This document shows, in pieces, positions 1 through 7,138 of a DNA stretch of 16,176 bases. Where the stretch lies: the NCBI GenBank assembly GCA_045540355.1, contig JAZQHB010000089.1, forward strand, positions 1-16,176, given 5' to 3'. Source of the stretch: RGIG2945 sp045540355. Lineage in GTDB: Bacteria > Bacillota > Clostridia > Oscillospirales > Acutalibacteraceae. The position numbers and the translations under genes are program-made. Numbering within the stretch: position 1 is the stretch's first letter; each line of letters begins with the position of its first letter. The notes under the pieces were generated by a model that saw only the letters and a list, made by a program, of their open reading frames with translations, was not told the DNA's origin and ran no database searches.

Positions 1-426
1 CTCACCACCGGTGAGGACATAGTCACCGATTGAGATTTCCTCGTCAACAATTTCCTCGAGTATGCGTTCATCTACGCCCTCATAGTGACCGCAGAGTATT
101 GCGATGTTTGGGAGCTTTGATAATTCTTTGACTTTTTCCTGTGTCAGAGTCTGACCCTGAGGCGACATATATATGAGGTGGGGTCTTACCTTGCAGTCCT
201 CACAAACCGCTTGAAAACAGTCGTAAATCGGCTGAGGGAACATAACCATTCCTTTACCGCCGCCGTAGGGTGTATCATCGACCTTGTTGTGCTTGTCGGT
301 CGAAAAATCTCTTATCTGATGACAGTTGATTTCAACCGAGCCGTTTTCCCTTGCTCTGCCGATGATGCTCTCTTTAAGCACCGCTTCGCACATTTCGGGA
401 AAGAGTGTAAGTATGTCAATTCTCAT
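1..426 (-). CDS. trmD: tRNA (guanine-N1)-methyltransferase TrmD, C-terminus cut off by window edge
   Basis: TrmD uses S-adenosylmethionine to methylate N1 of G37 next to the anticodon in tRNAs reading CNN and some other codons, which prevents +1 frameshifting. The first 142 residues are present; the gene runs off the left edge without a stop. The start (ATG at 424-426) gives MRIDILTLFPEM, the usual N-terminus. Family motifs are DDTPYGGGKGMV at about residues 51-62, LCGHYEGVDER at 111-121 and SIGDYVLTGGE at 132-142. The last two belong to the trefoil-knot SAM-binding region. The start overlaps the end of rimM by 11 bp, so the two are translationally coupled. The C-terminal tRNA-binding domain lies outside the window. 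Identity is near certain from the motifs and context. Confidence 0.96.
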   Translation of the reverse strand, partial: MRIDILTLFPEMCEAVLKESIIGRARENGSVEINCHQIRDFSTDKHNKVDDTPYGGGKGMVMFPQPIYDCFQAVCEDCKVRPHLIYMSPQGQTLTQEKVKELSKLPNIAILCGHYEGVDERILEEIVDEEISIGDYVLTGGE

Positions 427-934
427 CGTCAAAAATACCTCGAAGCGGACGGATTTTAACTATTCCTTCGTCAACATCAACCGAGTCAACAACATCGGGG
501 ATCGCGGGAATAAGGTATTCTTTTCCGTCATTTGTGATATGCCAGACATCATTTGCACCCGTCTTGCTGACATCGGAGAGAATGCCGTACTTTATGCTTT
601 CATCGTCGGCATCAATAACCGTGCAGCCAAACAAATCGGAGATGAAATAATCACCTTTCGGGAGTCTGACATCATTTCTGTTCATATATAAAACCTTGCC
701 TTTTAAGGAAAGAGCTTCGTCCATAGACTCAACGCCCTCTAACTTTAAAAGCACAATATTGCCGTGAGGTCTGACAGAGGTTGCCTTGACCTCTTTTTTA
801 CCCTCGGCATCAAAGTAGAATTTTTTAAATTTTTTGAAAAATTCGGGAGTATCACACCACGGGTTTACACGCATTTCACCGCGTACACCGTGAGTACCGA
901 CAATCTCACCGATTTCGAGATAATTCTTTTTCAT
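416..934 (-). CDS. rimM: 16S rRNA processing factor RimM
   Basis: RimM assists maturation of the 30S head and binds ribosomal protein S19. The 172-residue length is normal for the family. The N-terminal barrel carries the signature EIGEIVGTHGVRGE (residues 7-20). The C-terminal PRC-barrel starts near LPKGDYFISDLFGCTV (91-106), and PAIPDVV (143-149) is also typical. It overlaps trmD by 11 bp, the standard rimM-trmD pairing. Its ribosome site is weak: the bases just before ATG read AGTAGGGACGATTAAAAA, which are the end of an interspersed repeat (see 935-956). A terminator and a repeat element separate it from khpA. I see no convincing promoter in the gap, so expression must come from read-through or from a promoter inside the repeat. 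Confidence 0.97.
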   Translation of the reverse strand: MKKNYLEIGEIVGTHGVRGEMRVNPWCDTPEFFKKFKKFYFDAEGKKEVKATSVRPHGNIVLLKLEGVESMDEALSLKGKVLYMNRNDVRLPKGDYFISDLFGCTVIDADDESIKYGILSDVSKTGANDVWHITNDGKEYLIPAIPDVVDSVDVDEGIVKIRPLRGIFDDEN

Positions 935-956
935 TTTTTAATCGTCCCTACTTTCT
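935..956 (+). repeat. Partial copy of the CGTCCC/GCACGAAA repeat, forming the rimM leader
   Basis: TTTTTAATCGTCCCTACTTT matches the left end of the repeat family found at 7139-7529. The closest member is at about 7237-7258, which has CGTTCC and then CTACTTTGTG. Only the left end is present; the half containing GCACGAAA is missing and a heptad-arm element follows at 961. On the minus strand this piece ends directly at the rimM ATG and supplies its weak ribosome site. Confidence 0.7.
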
Positions 957-960
957 ACTG

Positions 961-1104
961 AATGCAGAATTCAGAATGCAAAATGCAGAATGTCGGGAGG
1001 GCTTCGCCCTCACCCAATTTAATAAGTGTAAAGCAAGCATTTTATAATAGGTGTGGACGGAGTCCACCATTCATTCTGCACTCTGCATTCTGCACTTTGC
1101 ACTT
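961..1104. repeat. Heptad-arm repeat element A
   Basis: The left arm (961-991) is built of 7-bp units ATGCAGA, ATTCAGA, ATGCAAA, ATGCAGA. The right arm (1071-1104) is the inverted form: TTCTGCA, CTCTGCA, TTCTGCA, CTTTGCA. Between them are two hairpins: GAGGGC-TTC-GCCCTC (997-1011) and GTGGAC-GGA-GTCCAC (1053-1067). The whole would fold as a three-way, cloverleaf-like structure. The left module (961-1024) recurs at 13281-13344 and the right module (1046-1080) at 9225-9258. No ORF of substance is present. It resembles a miniature non-autonomous element; that class is inferred. Confidence 0.8.
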
Positions 1105-1141
1105 AAAAGAGGTTGTATCGATGTCTGATACAACCTCTTTT
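1105..1141 (-). terminator. Rho-independent terminator after khpA
   Basis: Perfect 15-bp arms (AAAAGAGGTTGTATC at 1105-1119 and its complement at 1127-1141) with a 7-base loop lie 8 bp past the khpA stop. Both strands carry a T run at the stem end, so it could work in both directions. It separates the ylxM-ffh-rpsP-khpA transcript from rimM-trmD, and repeat element A begins at its very edge. Confidence 0.85.
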
Positions 1142-1149
1142 TCGTTTCG

Positions 1150-1383
1150 TTAGTCGATTTCAACTGAAACTTTTTCGTTGTTACGGGTAGCTGCAGAACG
1201 CATGACCGTACGGATAGCTTTTGCGATCCTGCCCTGCTTTCCGATAACTCTACCCTTGTCATCCTCTGCAACGACAAGGTGATAGACTACAATGCCCTCA
1301 TCATTGATTTCATCCACTGTAACATCAACTGCTGACGGGTCATCGACAAGTCCTTTTGCGATTGTGATCAACAAATCTTTCAT
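1150..1383 (-). CDS. khpA: KH-domain RNA-binding protein KhpA (YlqC family)
   Basis: This is a small 77-residue single KH-domain protein. In Firmicutes such proteins bind RNA and pair with KhpB (Jag/EloR), affecting cell elongation and RNA stability. The KH signature is GRVIGKQGRIAKAIR (residues 44-58), with the GxxG loop GKQG at 48-51. The N-terminus MKDLLITIAKGLVDDP is typical of the family. It lies 103 bp downstream of rpsP, as in other Firmicutes. The ribosome site AAAGGA is 11 bases before ATG, a rather long spacing. A strong terminator follows immediately. The assignment is from the motif and gene order. Confidence 0.93.
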   Translation of the reverse strand: MKDLLITIAKGLVDDPSAVDVTVDEINDEGIVVYHLVVAEDDKGRVIGKQGRIAKAIRTVMRSAATRNNEKVSVEID

Positions 1384-1486
1384 AGCACGAACTGTCCTTT
1401 CCGTTTTATTTTTGTGATGAGAAAATAATCCAGAGATGAATTAGAATAGGCGGAATCCTTCTCACCTAAGCGTATATAAAGCTGAA

Positions 1487-1738
1487 TTATTCAGCGTTCG
1501 CTTCTTTAGCCTTTTTGAGCAACGACTTAACTGTGTCTGTCGGGAGAGCGCCGTTAGCTATCCACTTGTCAGCCTTGTCTGTATCAATCTTGATTTCAGC
1601 AGGCTTTGCTACCGGATTGTAGTAACCGATTTCTTCGATGAATCTACCGTCTCTGGGATATCTTGAATCCGCTACAACTACACGATAGAAGGGAGCTTTT
1701 TTTGCACCCATGCGACGCAATCTGATTTTTACTGCCAT
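1487..1738 (-). CDS. rpsP: 30S ribosomal protein S16
   Basis: Ribosomal protein S16 of the small subunit, needed for 30S assembly. I chose the start MAVKIRLRRMG (ATG at 1736-1738), giving 83 residues. It is preceded by GGAGGT with 7 bases of spacing. An in-frame ATG 5 codons upstream overlaps that ribosome site and is unlikely to be used. Family hallmarks are VKIRLRRMGAKKAPFYRVVV, then DSRYPRDGRFIEEIGYYNP. It lies 47 bp downstream of ffh and upstream of khpA in the conserved order. A possible extra promoter sits in the ffh-rpsP gap (see 1774-1782), which would allow separate control of this ribosomal protein. Confidence 0.98.
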   Translation of the reverse strand: MAVKIRLRRMGAKKAPFYRVVVADSRYPRDGRFIEEIGYYNPVAKPAEIKIDTDKADKWIANGALPTDTVKSLLKKAKEANAE

Positions 1739-1773
1739 TTTATTTACCTCCAAAAAATTATATAAAAATATTT

Positions 1774-1782
1774 ATTATACCA
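1774..1782 (-). promoter_or_regulatory. Possible internal extended -10 promoter ahead of rpsP
   Basis: On the minus strand the ffh-rpsP gap reads TGGTATAAT, an extended -10 (TGn-TATAAT), 36 bp before the rpsP start. There is no good -35 box at 17 bp. A TTGACA occurs but only 11 bp upstream, which is too close. Plausible but unproven. Confidence 0.35.
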
Positions 1783-1785
1783 ATC

Positions 1786-3126
1786 TTAAATGTCAAAGCC
1801 TCTGAATTTACGCATCGGCATACGGCGGCGTTTATTGCCTTTACCGCCGAATTGCTTGAACATTTTCTGCATCTGCTTAAACTGAGCAAGCAATCTGTTG
1901 ACATCTTCAACCTGTTGGCCGCAACCTGCTGCAATTCTTCGTTTTCTTGACGGATTGATAATATCGGGATTTTCTCTCTCCTTGGGAGTCATGGAGAGAA
2001 TGACTGCCTGCAATCTGTCGAACTTGCGTTCATCGATGTCAACATCCTTGATTTTGTTGCCGACACCGGGGAGCATTGCAAGCGTATCTTGAATTGAACC
2101 CATCTTTCTGAACTGCTGAAGCTGTTCCAAGAGGTCGTTCAAGTCAAATTTATTTTTCTTGAGCTTTTCTTCAAGCTCAGCCGCCTTTTTGTCGTCAATG
2201 GTCTGTTCAGCCTTTTCGATAAGGGAGAGTACATCGCCCATACCCAAAATTCTTGAAGCCATACGGTCGGGGTAGAAGATATCAAGATCTTCAAGCTTTT
2301 CACCGACACCGACAAACTTGATAGGTTTGCCCGTAACCGCTTTTGCGGAGAGAGCCGCACCGCCTCGGGTATCACCGTCGAGCTTTGTGAGAACAAGACC
2401 GTCAACGCCCAATGCATCATTGAATGCGGTTGCGACATTTACTGCATCCTGACCCGTCATCGCATCGACAACGAGTAAAATCTCGTGAGGACGGATTTCC
2501 GATTTGATGTTTTTGAGCTCATTCATAAGCTCTTCATCTATGTGCAAACGACCTGCTGTATCAAGGAATACATAGTCGTAGCCATTATCTCTTGCAAGCT
2601 TCATTGCCTGCTTTGCGATGTCGACGGGGTTTGCAGTACCCATTTCGAATACGGGGACATTGACCTGTTCACCGACAACCTTTAACTGTGTGATAGCAGC
2701 GGGGCGGTAAATATCGCAGGCTACAAGCAAGGGTCTGTGACCTTTTTTTCTCAACATACCTGCAATCTTTGCACAATGCGTTGTTTTACCTGAACCCTGA
2801 AGACCGCAGAGCATTACGACGGTCGGCGGGTGGCTTGCTATCGCAAGACGGGCTTCTGTTCCGCCCATGAGCTCTGTGAGCTCTTCTTTAACAATTTTGA
2901 TAACCATCTGTGCCGGTGTGAGGCTTTCCATAACCTTTTCACCAACGGCACGCTCGGTAACCTTTTGCGAAAAATCTTTTGCAACCTTGTAGCTGACATC
3001 CGCTTCCAATAATGCAAGTCGGACTTCACGCATGGCAGCCTTGACATCAGATTCGGTCAAAGAGCCTTTACTTCTCAGCTTTTTAAAGGCGTTGCTCAGT
3101 TTTTCGGATAAGCCTTCAAATGCCAA
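1786..3126 (-). CDS. ffh: Signal recognition particle GTPase Ffh (SRP54)
   Basis: Ffh binds SRP RNA and hydrophobic signal sequences on nascent chains and delivers ribosomes to FtsY at the membrane. The 446 residues follow the NG-M order. The N domain is 1-88. The G domain has GLQGSGKTT (108-116), DTAGR (189-193) and TKLDGDTRGG (247-256). The methionine-rich M domain runs from about 300 to 446, with RKRRIAAGCG and LAQFKQMQKMFKQF, and ends in a basic tail. The start is a TTG codon (3124-3126), giving MAFEGLSEKL, with AGGA 8 bases upstream. It lies 14 bp after ylxM and is probably translated from the ylxM promoter. ftsY is not adjacent here. Confidence 0.98.
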   Translation of the reverse strand: MAFEGLSEKLSNAFKKLRSKGSLTESDVKAAMREVRLALLEADVSYKVAKDFSQKVTERAVGEKVMESLTPAQMVIKIVKEELTELMGGTEARLAIASHPPTVVMLCGLQGSGKTTHCAKIAGMLRKKGHRPLLVACDIYRPAAITQLKVVGEQVNVPVFEMGTANPVDIAKQAMKLARDNGYDYVFLDTAGRLHIDEELMNELKNIKSEIRPHEILLVVDAMTGQDAVNVATAFNDALGVDGLVLTKLDGDTRGGAALSAKAVTGKPIKFVGVGEKLEDLDIFYPDRMASRILGMGDVLSLIEKAEQTIDDKKAAELEEKLKKNKFDLNDLLEQLQQFRKMGSIQDTLAMLPGVGNKIKDVDIDERKFDRLQAVILSMTPKERENPDIINPSRKRRIAAGCGQQVEDVNRLLAQFKQMQKMFKQFGGKGNKRRRMPMRKFRGFDI

Positions 3127-3140
3127 TTATATCATCCTTT

Positions 3141-3503
3141 TCAATCAATGAGTGACTGTGCGATTGCCTTGATCTTAACGGTTGTATCGTTAATGGTTCT
3201 TGAAAGAGCCGTTTCCATGTTCTCTTTACTGATAATGTCTGCACAGTCGATTATTTCGTCGAGAGAAGCACGGATTTCATCAAATTTCTTGAGCATACCG
3301 AGCTTTGATTCCATTTCGTAAAGCAAGGTCTGTGCTCTCTGGATAGCATCTCGTACACCCTGACGGGTAATACCCTCGTTTTCGGCAATTTCCGAAAGAG
3401 AAAGGTCATCATCGTAATAATATGAAAGGAAAGAGCGTTGTTTTTCGGTCAACATTTCGCCGTAATAGTCGAGTAAAACAGAAACTTCGAGATTTTCAGC
3501 CAT
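3141..3503 (-). CDS. ylxM: YlxM/p13 family helix-turn-helix protein
   Basis: YlxM (UPF0122) is a small protein encoded with ffh in Firmicutes and Mollicutes; work in other species links it to SRP function. The 120-residue product begins with MAENLEVSVLLDYYGEMLTE. It has a sigma-region-4-like helix-turn-helix around residues 35-56: LSLSEIAENEGITRQGVRDA. The ribosome site AAGGAGGG lies 8 bases before ATG. A consensus promoter at 3568-3596 heads the ylxM-ffh-rpsP-khpA transcript. The usual upstream partner ftsY is missing; a surface-protein gene occupies that position. Whether it binds DNA or only SRP components cannot be told from the sequence. Confidence 0.93.
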   Translation of the reverse strand: MAENLEVSVLLDYYGEMLTEKQRSFLSYYYDDDLSLSEIAENEGITRQGVRDAIQRAQTLLYEMESKLGMLKKFDEIRASLDEIIDCADIISKENMETALSRTINDTTVKIKAIAQSLID

Positions 3504-3567
3504 TTTTAACTCCCTCCTTGGAAAATTTTTGCTTGAGTGTAAAGCAATACATCTTTACAGCTCGATT

Positions 3568-3596
3568 ATTATACTAAAAATTTCACCCGATGTCAA
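3568..3596 (-). promoter_or_regulatory. Consensus housekeeping-sigma promoter of ylxM-ffh operon
   Basis: On the minus strand there is a perfect TTGACA (3591-3596), a 17-bp spacer and a perfect TATAAT (3568-3573), about 65 bp before the ylxM ATG. Both boxes match consensus, suggesting strong constitutive expression. Confidence 0.88.
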
Positions 3597-3791
3597 GGGG
3601 TAAAAACAAGGTTTTTTTGAACAATTTGAACACTCCTGATGTTCAAAACTTGTCAATGTGGTGTCAAATGCAAATTTGCAACCACAAATTGTGTCGAAAA
3701 AGATAAATTGCCACAAGATGTGAGCGAAAAAAGTAACTTGAAAAATTTATTGTGTTGATAACTTTTTGAAAAATTTTTTCGGTAAAAACAG
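3597..3791. other. Gene-free AT-rich spacer with two palindromes
   Basis: This forms most of the 341-bp gap between ylxM and the surface-protein gene. It holds TTTGAACA-7-TGTTCAAA (3625-3647), about 29 bp upstream of the ylxM -35 box, and the 12-bp palindrome TGCAAATTTGCA (3669-3680). The rest is AT-rich, with no ORF or RNA gene that I recognise. The palindromes could be operators. Confidence 0.5.
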
Positions 3792-3818
3792 AAAAAAGCA
3801 CCCAATACTGAGTGCTTT
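3792..3818 (-). terminator. Terminator of the surface-protein gene
   Basis: On the minus strand AAAGCACTC, a 6-base loop and GGGTGCTTT form a stem with one wobble pair, followed by a T run. It lies about 27 bp after the stop of the gene ending at 3845. Confidence 0.8.
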
Positions 3819-3844
3819 CATGGTTAATTTAGCTTATTTGAGAT

Positions 3845-6800
3845 TCAGAATTCTGTTTTTGTGTATCCGCTGGGGATTGCAAATTCAGATTTATTAACTG
3901 TTGCTTTGATACTTTTTACTATGAGCGTTGATTCGCCTTCTGCATCGTTGAACTTGATTCTCTTGAGGCTGCCTGTGGATTCATCAAAGTAGAAAAAGGT
4001 TGAATATCCGTCGCTGCCTTTGATTTCTTCACAAATATAAGTAACCTGACCGATTTTAACTCGCTTTGTTGATACGTATGTTTTTACATCGGTAAGACCT
4101 GAAAAGTCTGATTCTCCGAAATTGCCTTCATCCATTTCCTGATAAAGCTTGTACTCGGGGATAAGGAGATATGTTTTTTGATTGTTGATAAGCATTCCTA
4201 GCGTTAAATCGTCATAAGTGTATTGAGTATATACATACTGATTTTTGCCGTCCCTTGCAAGTTTGAAAGGCAGATTCATAGTTTTGCCGTCAACTATGGC
4301 AGACATTGTGCCTTCAATGGTAAATCTGCCTTTACTGAAAAATTCATTGTTCAGTTTGTTGAAGTATGTTGCACTTGAAAGGCTATCGTCATAAACCGTC
4401 ACTTTGCAGGTTACGGAAAGGTTACTTCCGTCAGTTGTTTTGCAGGTAATTGTTGTTGTACCTACTCCGACGGCGGTGAGTTTGCCTGTCTGTGTTATCG
4501 TCGCAACGGACGACTTGGAAGACGTCCATACAAGTGTTTTGTTGACAGCATTATCGGGCAATACCGTTGCTTTAAAGCTGCCGCTTTTTCCGACAGGCCA
4601 GTTTATGGTTTTTGCATTAAGAGTGAGTGAGGTACAAATAACAAGGGTTTTAAACGGTGTACCTGCACGCATTGAACTTGTGGTTGTACCGTTGTAGGAT
4701 TTAATTGAGTAATAGTAAGTTGTGCCGCCTTTTGCACTTGTATCTTTGTAGCTTATCGCAGATGTTGTCGCAATCTTTGCCCAAGTACCGTTGGCACCTG
4801 TCTTGCGGTATACCTGATAGCCGCTTGCACCGCTTATCTGGTTCCACTTAAGATATGGTTTTCCTGCGGAATTTGTTATGCTTTCGATTTGCGGTGAGGT
4901 GAGATACCTCAAGGCTGTTCCCGCACGTCTTGAGCTTTCGGTTTCTTCGTTTAAAGCTTTGATGGTGTAATAATATGTCTTACCGCTTTCCAAGCTTGTG
5001 TCGGAATCACGATAGTTGGTGGTTGTTACTGTTGCAATAGCTTTCCATTCGCCATCGGTTGTTCTTCTCTGAACTTCGTATTCTGTTGCACCAATTACCT
5101 TATTCCACTTCAGATATGTTGAATCAACCGCATTCTGAACGCTTGTAATTTGCGGTGCACTCAACACATTTATTCCTGTACCTGCACGCATCGAGCTTGT
5201 ATTTTTGCCGTTTAATGCCTTGATTGAGTAGTAATAAGTTTTACTGCTTTCCAAAGTTTTATCGGAATCTTTGTAATTGGTAGTTGTTACCGTTGCAATA
5301 GCTTTCCAGGCACCGTCTGCGGTTCTTCTCTGTACCTGATATTGGGTTGCACCGACAACGCTGTTCCATTTCATATATGTTGAGTCGACGGCATTCTGTA
5401 TGCTTGTGAGCTGAGGTGCGGCAAGATAATTTAATTCTGTACCCGGACGTCTTGAGCTTTCTGTGTTTCCGCTTATTGCTTTGATTGTGTAATAATACGG
5501 TTTACCGCTTTCCAAGCTTGTATCGGAATCACGATAGTTGGTGGTTGTTACCGTTGCAAGAGCTTGCCATTCACCGTCGGCAGTTCTTCTCTGAACTTCG
5601 TATTCTGTTGCACCGACAACGCTGTTCCATTTCATATATGTTGAGTCAACCGCGTTCTGAATACTTGTAATCTGCGGTGCATTAAGAACTTTTATTCCCG
5701 TGCCTGCACGCATTGAGCTTGTGTATGTACCGCTTACAGATTTTACTGTATAGTAATATGTTGTACCGCTTTTTAAATTCTTATCTGTATCTCTGTAATT
5801 TGTTGTATTTGAAGTTCCGATTTTTGCCCAAGTACCGTTTGCACCTGTCTTACGCCACACCTGATAAGAATCAGCGCTTTCAATCGCGTTCCACTTAATA
5901 TACGGTCCCGTTACGGAGTTGACTACACTCGAAACTTGCGGTGCTTCCATACATTTTATAGCTATACCGCTTTCGTGTTTACCGTAACTTCCGCCCTTAA
6001 AAGCTTTTACCGTATAAATATAGTTCGTGCCGTTTTCAGCATAAATATCTATGTATGATGTGTTTGTTGTGCCTACAATAGGTTCGAAAGAGTCATAGTA
6101 CAGGTTATCAAGATTTTTTCGGTATACTCTGTAACTGCCTGCATCGTCAACCTTTTCCCATTTTATCTGCGGTCCGCTGACTGTATTTGTGACGGAAATC
6201 AGTTTCGGTGTTGATTTTTCCGTATAAACATAATTATAGCTGACTTCTGCATTTTTAAAGCTTTCGTTTCCTTTGGCTGAAACAGTAATTTTATTCCATT
6301 GAGCAGGAGTACCTTCATATTTGATTGTTTTAAGATTATCGCAACCTGAAAAAGCATCATCTTCTACCTTTTTGATTGTATCAGGTAAGATTATGGTTGT
6401 AAGACTTGTGCAATCACGGAAAACGTTATTTCTCAATGTTGTAGTACCGCGAGTGATTCTTGCTCTTTCAAGTGAAGCACAACCGTCAAACACATTTTTC
6501 CCGATACTTGTTGGTTCTCCGCAAAGCTCAACATATTCAAGCTTTTCGCAATCTCTGAACGCATTATCGCCTATTTTCGCAACCGATGCGCCAATGAAAA
6601 CTTTCGTCATATTCTTGCAGCCTCTGAAGGCATTAGCACCGATTTTTGTGATTCCGTCAGAAATCCCGACAGATTTGATTTCTTCAACAAATTCAAGCCA
6701 ATCGGGCATGGTGTTCTGCGGGTCGTTTTCGTCGTATGCCCAATCTTTCATTTCGGCACCGTTTTCTCCGCTGCCGATTTGCAAATAGTCTTCATTTGTA

Positions 6801-6964
6801 TCAAGAATTGCAAAAATCAGATTCTTATTGTTATCTATACCGCATACCCATTCTTCTATATAAGCATCTTCGTATGACATCGCAAAACTACTCAACGGTG
6901 CTATTGTAAAAATCATCACAACCGTCATAATTATCGCAAATGTTTGTTTAAAAATTTTCTTCAT
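3845..6964 (-). CDS. Secreted multidomain surface protein: BspA-type LRR, six Fn3-like repeats, Ig-like domain
   Basis: This 1039-residue exported protein starts with a signal peptide (MKKIFKQTFAIIMTVVMIFT, likely cleaved near SSFAM, residue 29). Residues 105-220 hold BspA-type leucine-rich repeats of the form IGxNAFRxCxxL. Six fibronectin-III-like modules of about 87 residues follow (252-774), each with a core such as YLKWN..GATEYEVQRRT and a closing TYYYTIKA. Residues 777-858 are a bacterial Ig-like (Big_2) domain: ATVLPDNA, VWTSSKSSVATI, GTTTIT. Residues 860-1039 are a separate domain I cannot name; its strand-rich look recalls lipoprotein-carrier folds, but that is a guess. There is no LPXTG, transmembrane anchor or dockerin, so attachment is unclear. 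It has a perfect AAGGAGGT site and a consensus promoter, and is monocistronic. A role in adhesion or polysaccharide/host contact is inferred. Confidence 0.87.
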   Translation of the reverse strand: MKKIFKQTFAIIMTVVMIFTIAPLSSFAMSYEDAYIEEWVCGIDNNKNLIFAILDTNEDYLQIGSGENGAEMKDWAYDENDPQNTMPDWLEFVEEIKSVGISDGITKIGANAFRGCKNMTKVFIGASVAKIGDNAFRDCEKLEYVELCGEPTSIGKNVFDGCASLERARITRGTTTLRNNVFRDCTSLTTIILPDTIKKVEDDAFSGCDNLKTIKYEGTPAQWNKITVSAKGNESFKNAEVSYNYVYTEKSTPKLISVTNTVSGPQIKWEKVDDAGSYRVYRKNLDNLYYDSFEPIVGTTNTSYIDIYAENGTNYIYTVKAFKGGSYGKHESGIAIKCMEAPQVSSVVNSVTGPYIKWNAIESADSYQVWRKTGANGTWAKIGTSNTTNYRDTDKNLKSGTTYYYTVKSVSGTYTSSMRAGTGIKVLNAPQITSIQNAVDSTYMKWNSVVGATEYEVQRRTADGEWQALATVTTTNYRDSDTSLESGKPYYYTIKAISGNTESSRRPGTELNYLAAPQLTSIQNAVDSTYMKWNSVVGATQYQVQRRTADGAWKAIATVTTTNYKDSDKTLESSKTYYYSIKALNGKNTSSMRAGTGINVLSAPQITSVQNAVDSTYLKWNKVIGATEYEVQRRTTDGEWKAIATVTTTNYRDSDTSLESGKTYYYTIKALNEETESSRRAGTALRYLTSPQIESITNSAGKPYLKWNQISGASGYQVYRKTGANGTWAKIATTSAISYKDTSAKGGTTYYYSIKSYNGTTTSSMRAGTPFKTLVICTSLTLNAKTINWPVGKSGSFKATVLPDNAVNKTLVWTSSKSSVATITQTGKLTAVGVGTTTITCKTTDGSNLSVTCKVTVYDDSLSSATYFNKLNNEFFSKGRFTIEGTMSAIVDGKTMNLPFKLARDGKNQYVYTQYTYDDLTLGMLINNQKTYLLIPEYKLYQEMDEGNFGESDFSGLTDVKTYVSTKRVKIGQVTYICEEIKGSDGYSTFFYFDESTGSLKRIKFNDAEGESTLIVKSIKATVNKSEFAIPSGYTKTEF
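4645..6211 (-). repeat. Tandem coding repeats for six Fn3-like modules
   Basis: Six units of about 255-265 bp lie head to tail inside the surface-protein gene, with module starts near 6211, 5947, 5683, 5419, 5158 and 4897. Modules 3, 4 and 5 are the most alike: all contain QNAVDSTY, VQRRT and ATVTTTNY. Modules 2 and 6 share KTGANGTWAKI. Such near-identical units can change in number by recombination. Confidence 0.85.
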
Positions 6965-6993
6965 AGTGCTACCTCCTTATATTTGGTAATTTC

Positions 6994-7022
6994 ATTATAA
7001 TTTTCTGAAAATTTTTTGTCAA
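6994..7022 (-). promoter_or_regulatory. Consensus promoter of the surface-protein gene
   Basis: On the minus strand a perfect TTGACA (7017-7022), a 17-bp spacer and a perfect TATAAT (6994-6999) lie about 30 bp before the ATG at 6964. A full AAGGAGGT ribosome site is at about 6971-6978. High constitutive transcription is expected. Confidence 0.87.
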
Positions 7023-7138
7023 TCTGTATTTTACTAATTCATATTTATCACACCTTATCTTGATTACAAGAGTAATTTTTACCCTTATATATTACACGTA
7101 AAAAACTACGAAAACCTCACACTTTTTTAAAAAATTTA

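Noticed and set aside
961..1104. tRNA or other known structured RNA, suggested by the cloverleaf-like fold
   Set aside because: No T-arm motif, anticodon loop or CCA end fits. The arms are made of 7-bp repeats and the element recurs in modules.
6321..6788. 155-residue plus-strand ORF inside the surface-protein gene
   Set aside because: It is antisense to the leucine-rich repeat region, without a ribosome site or recognisable domain.
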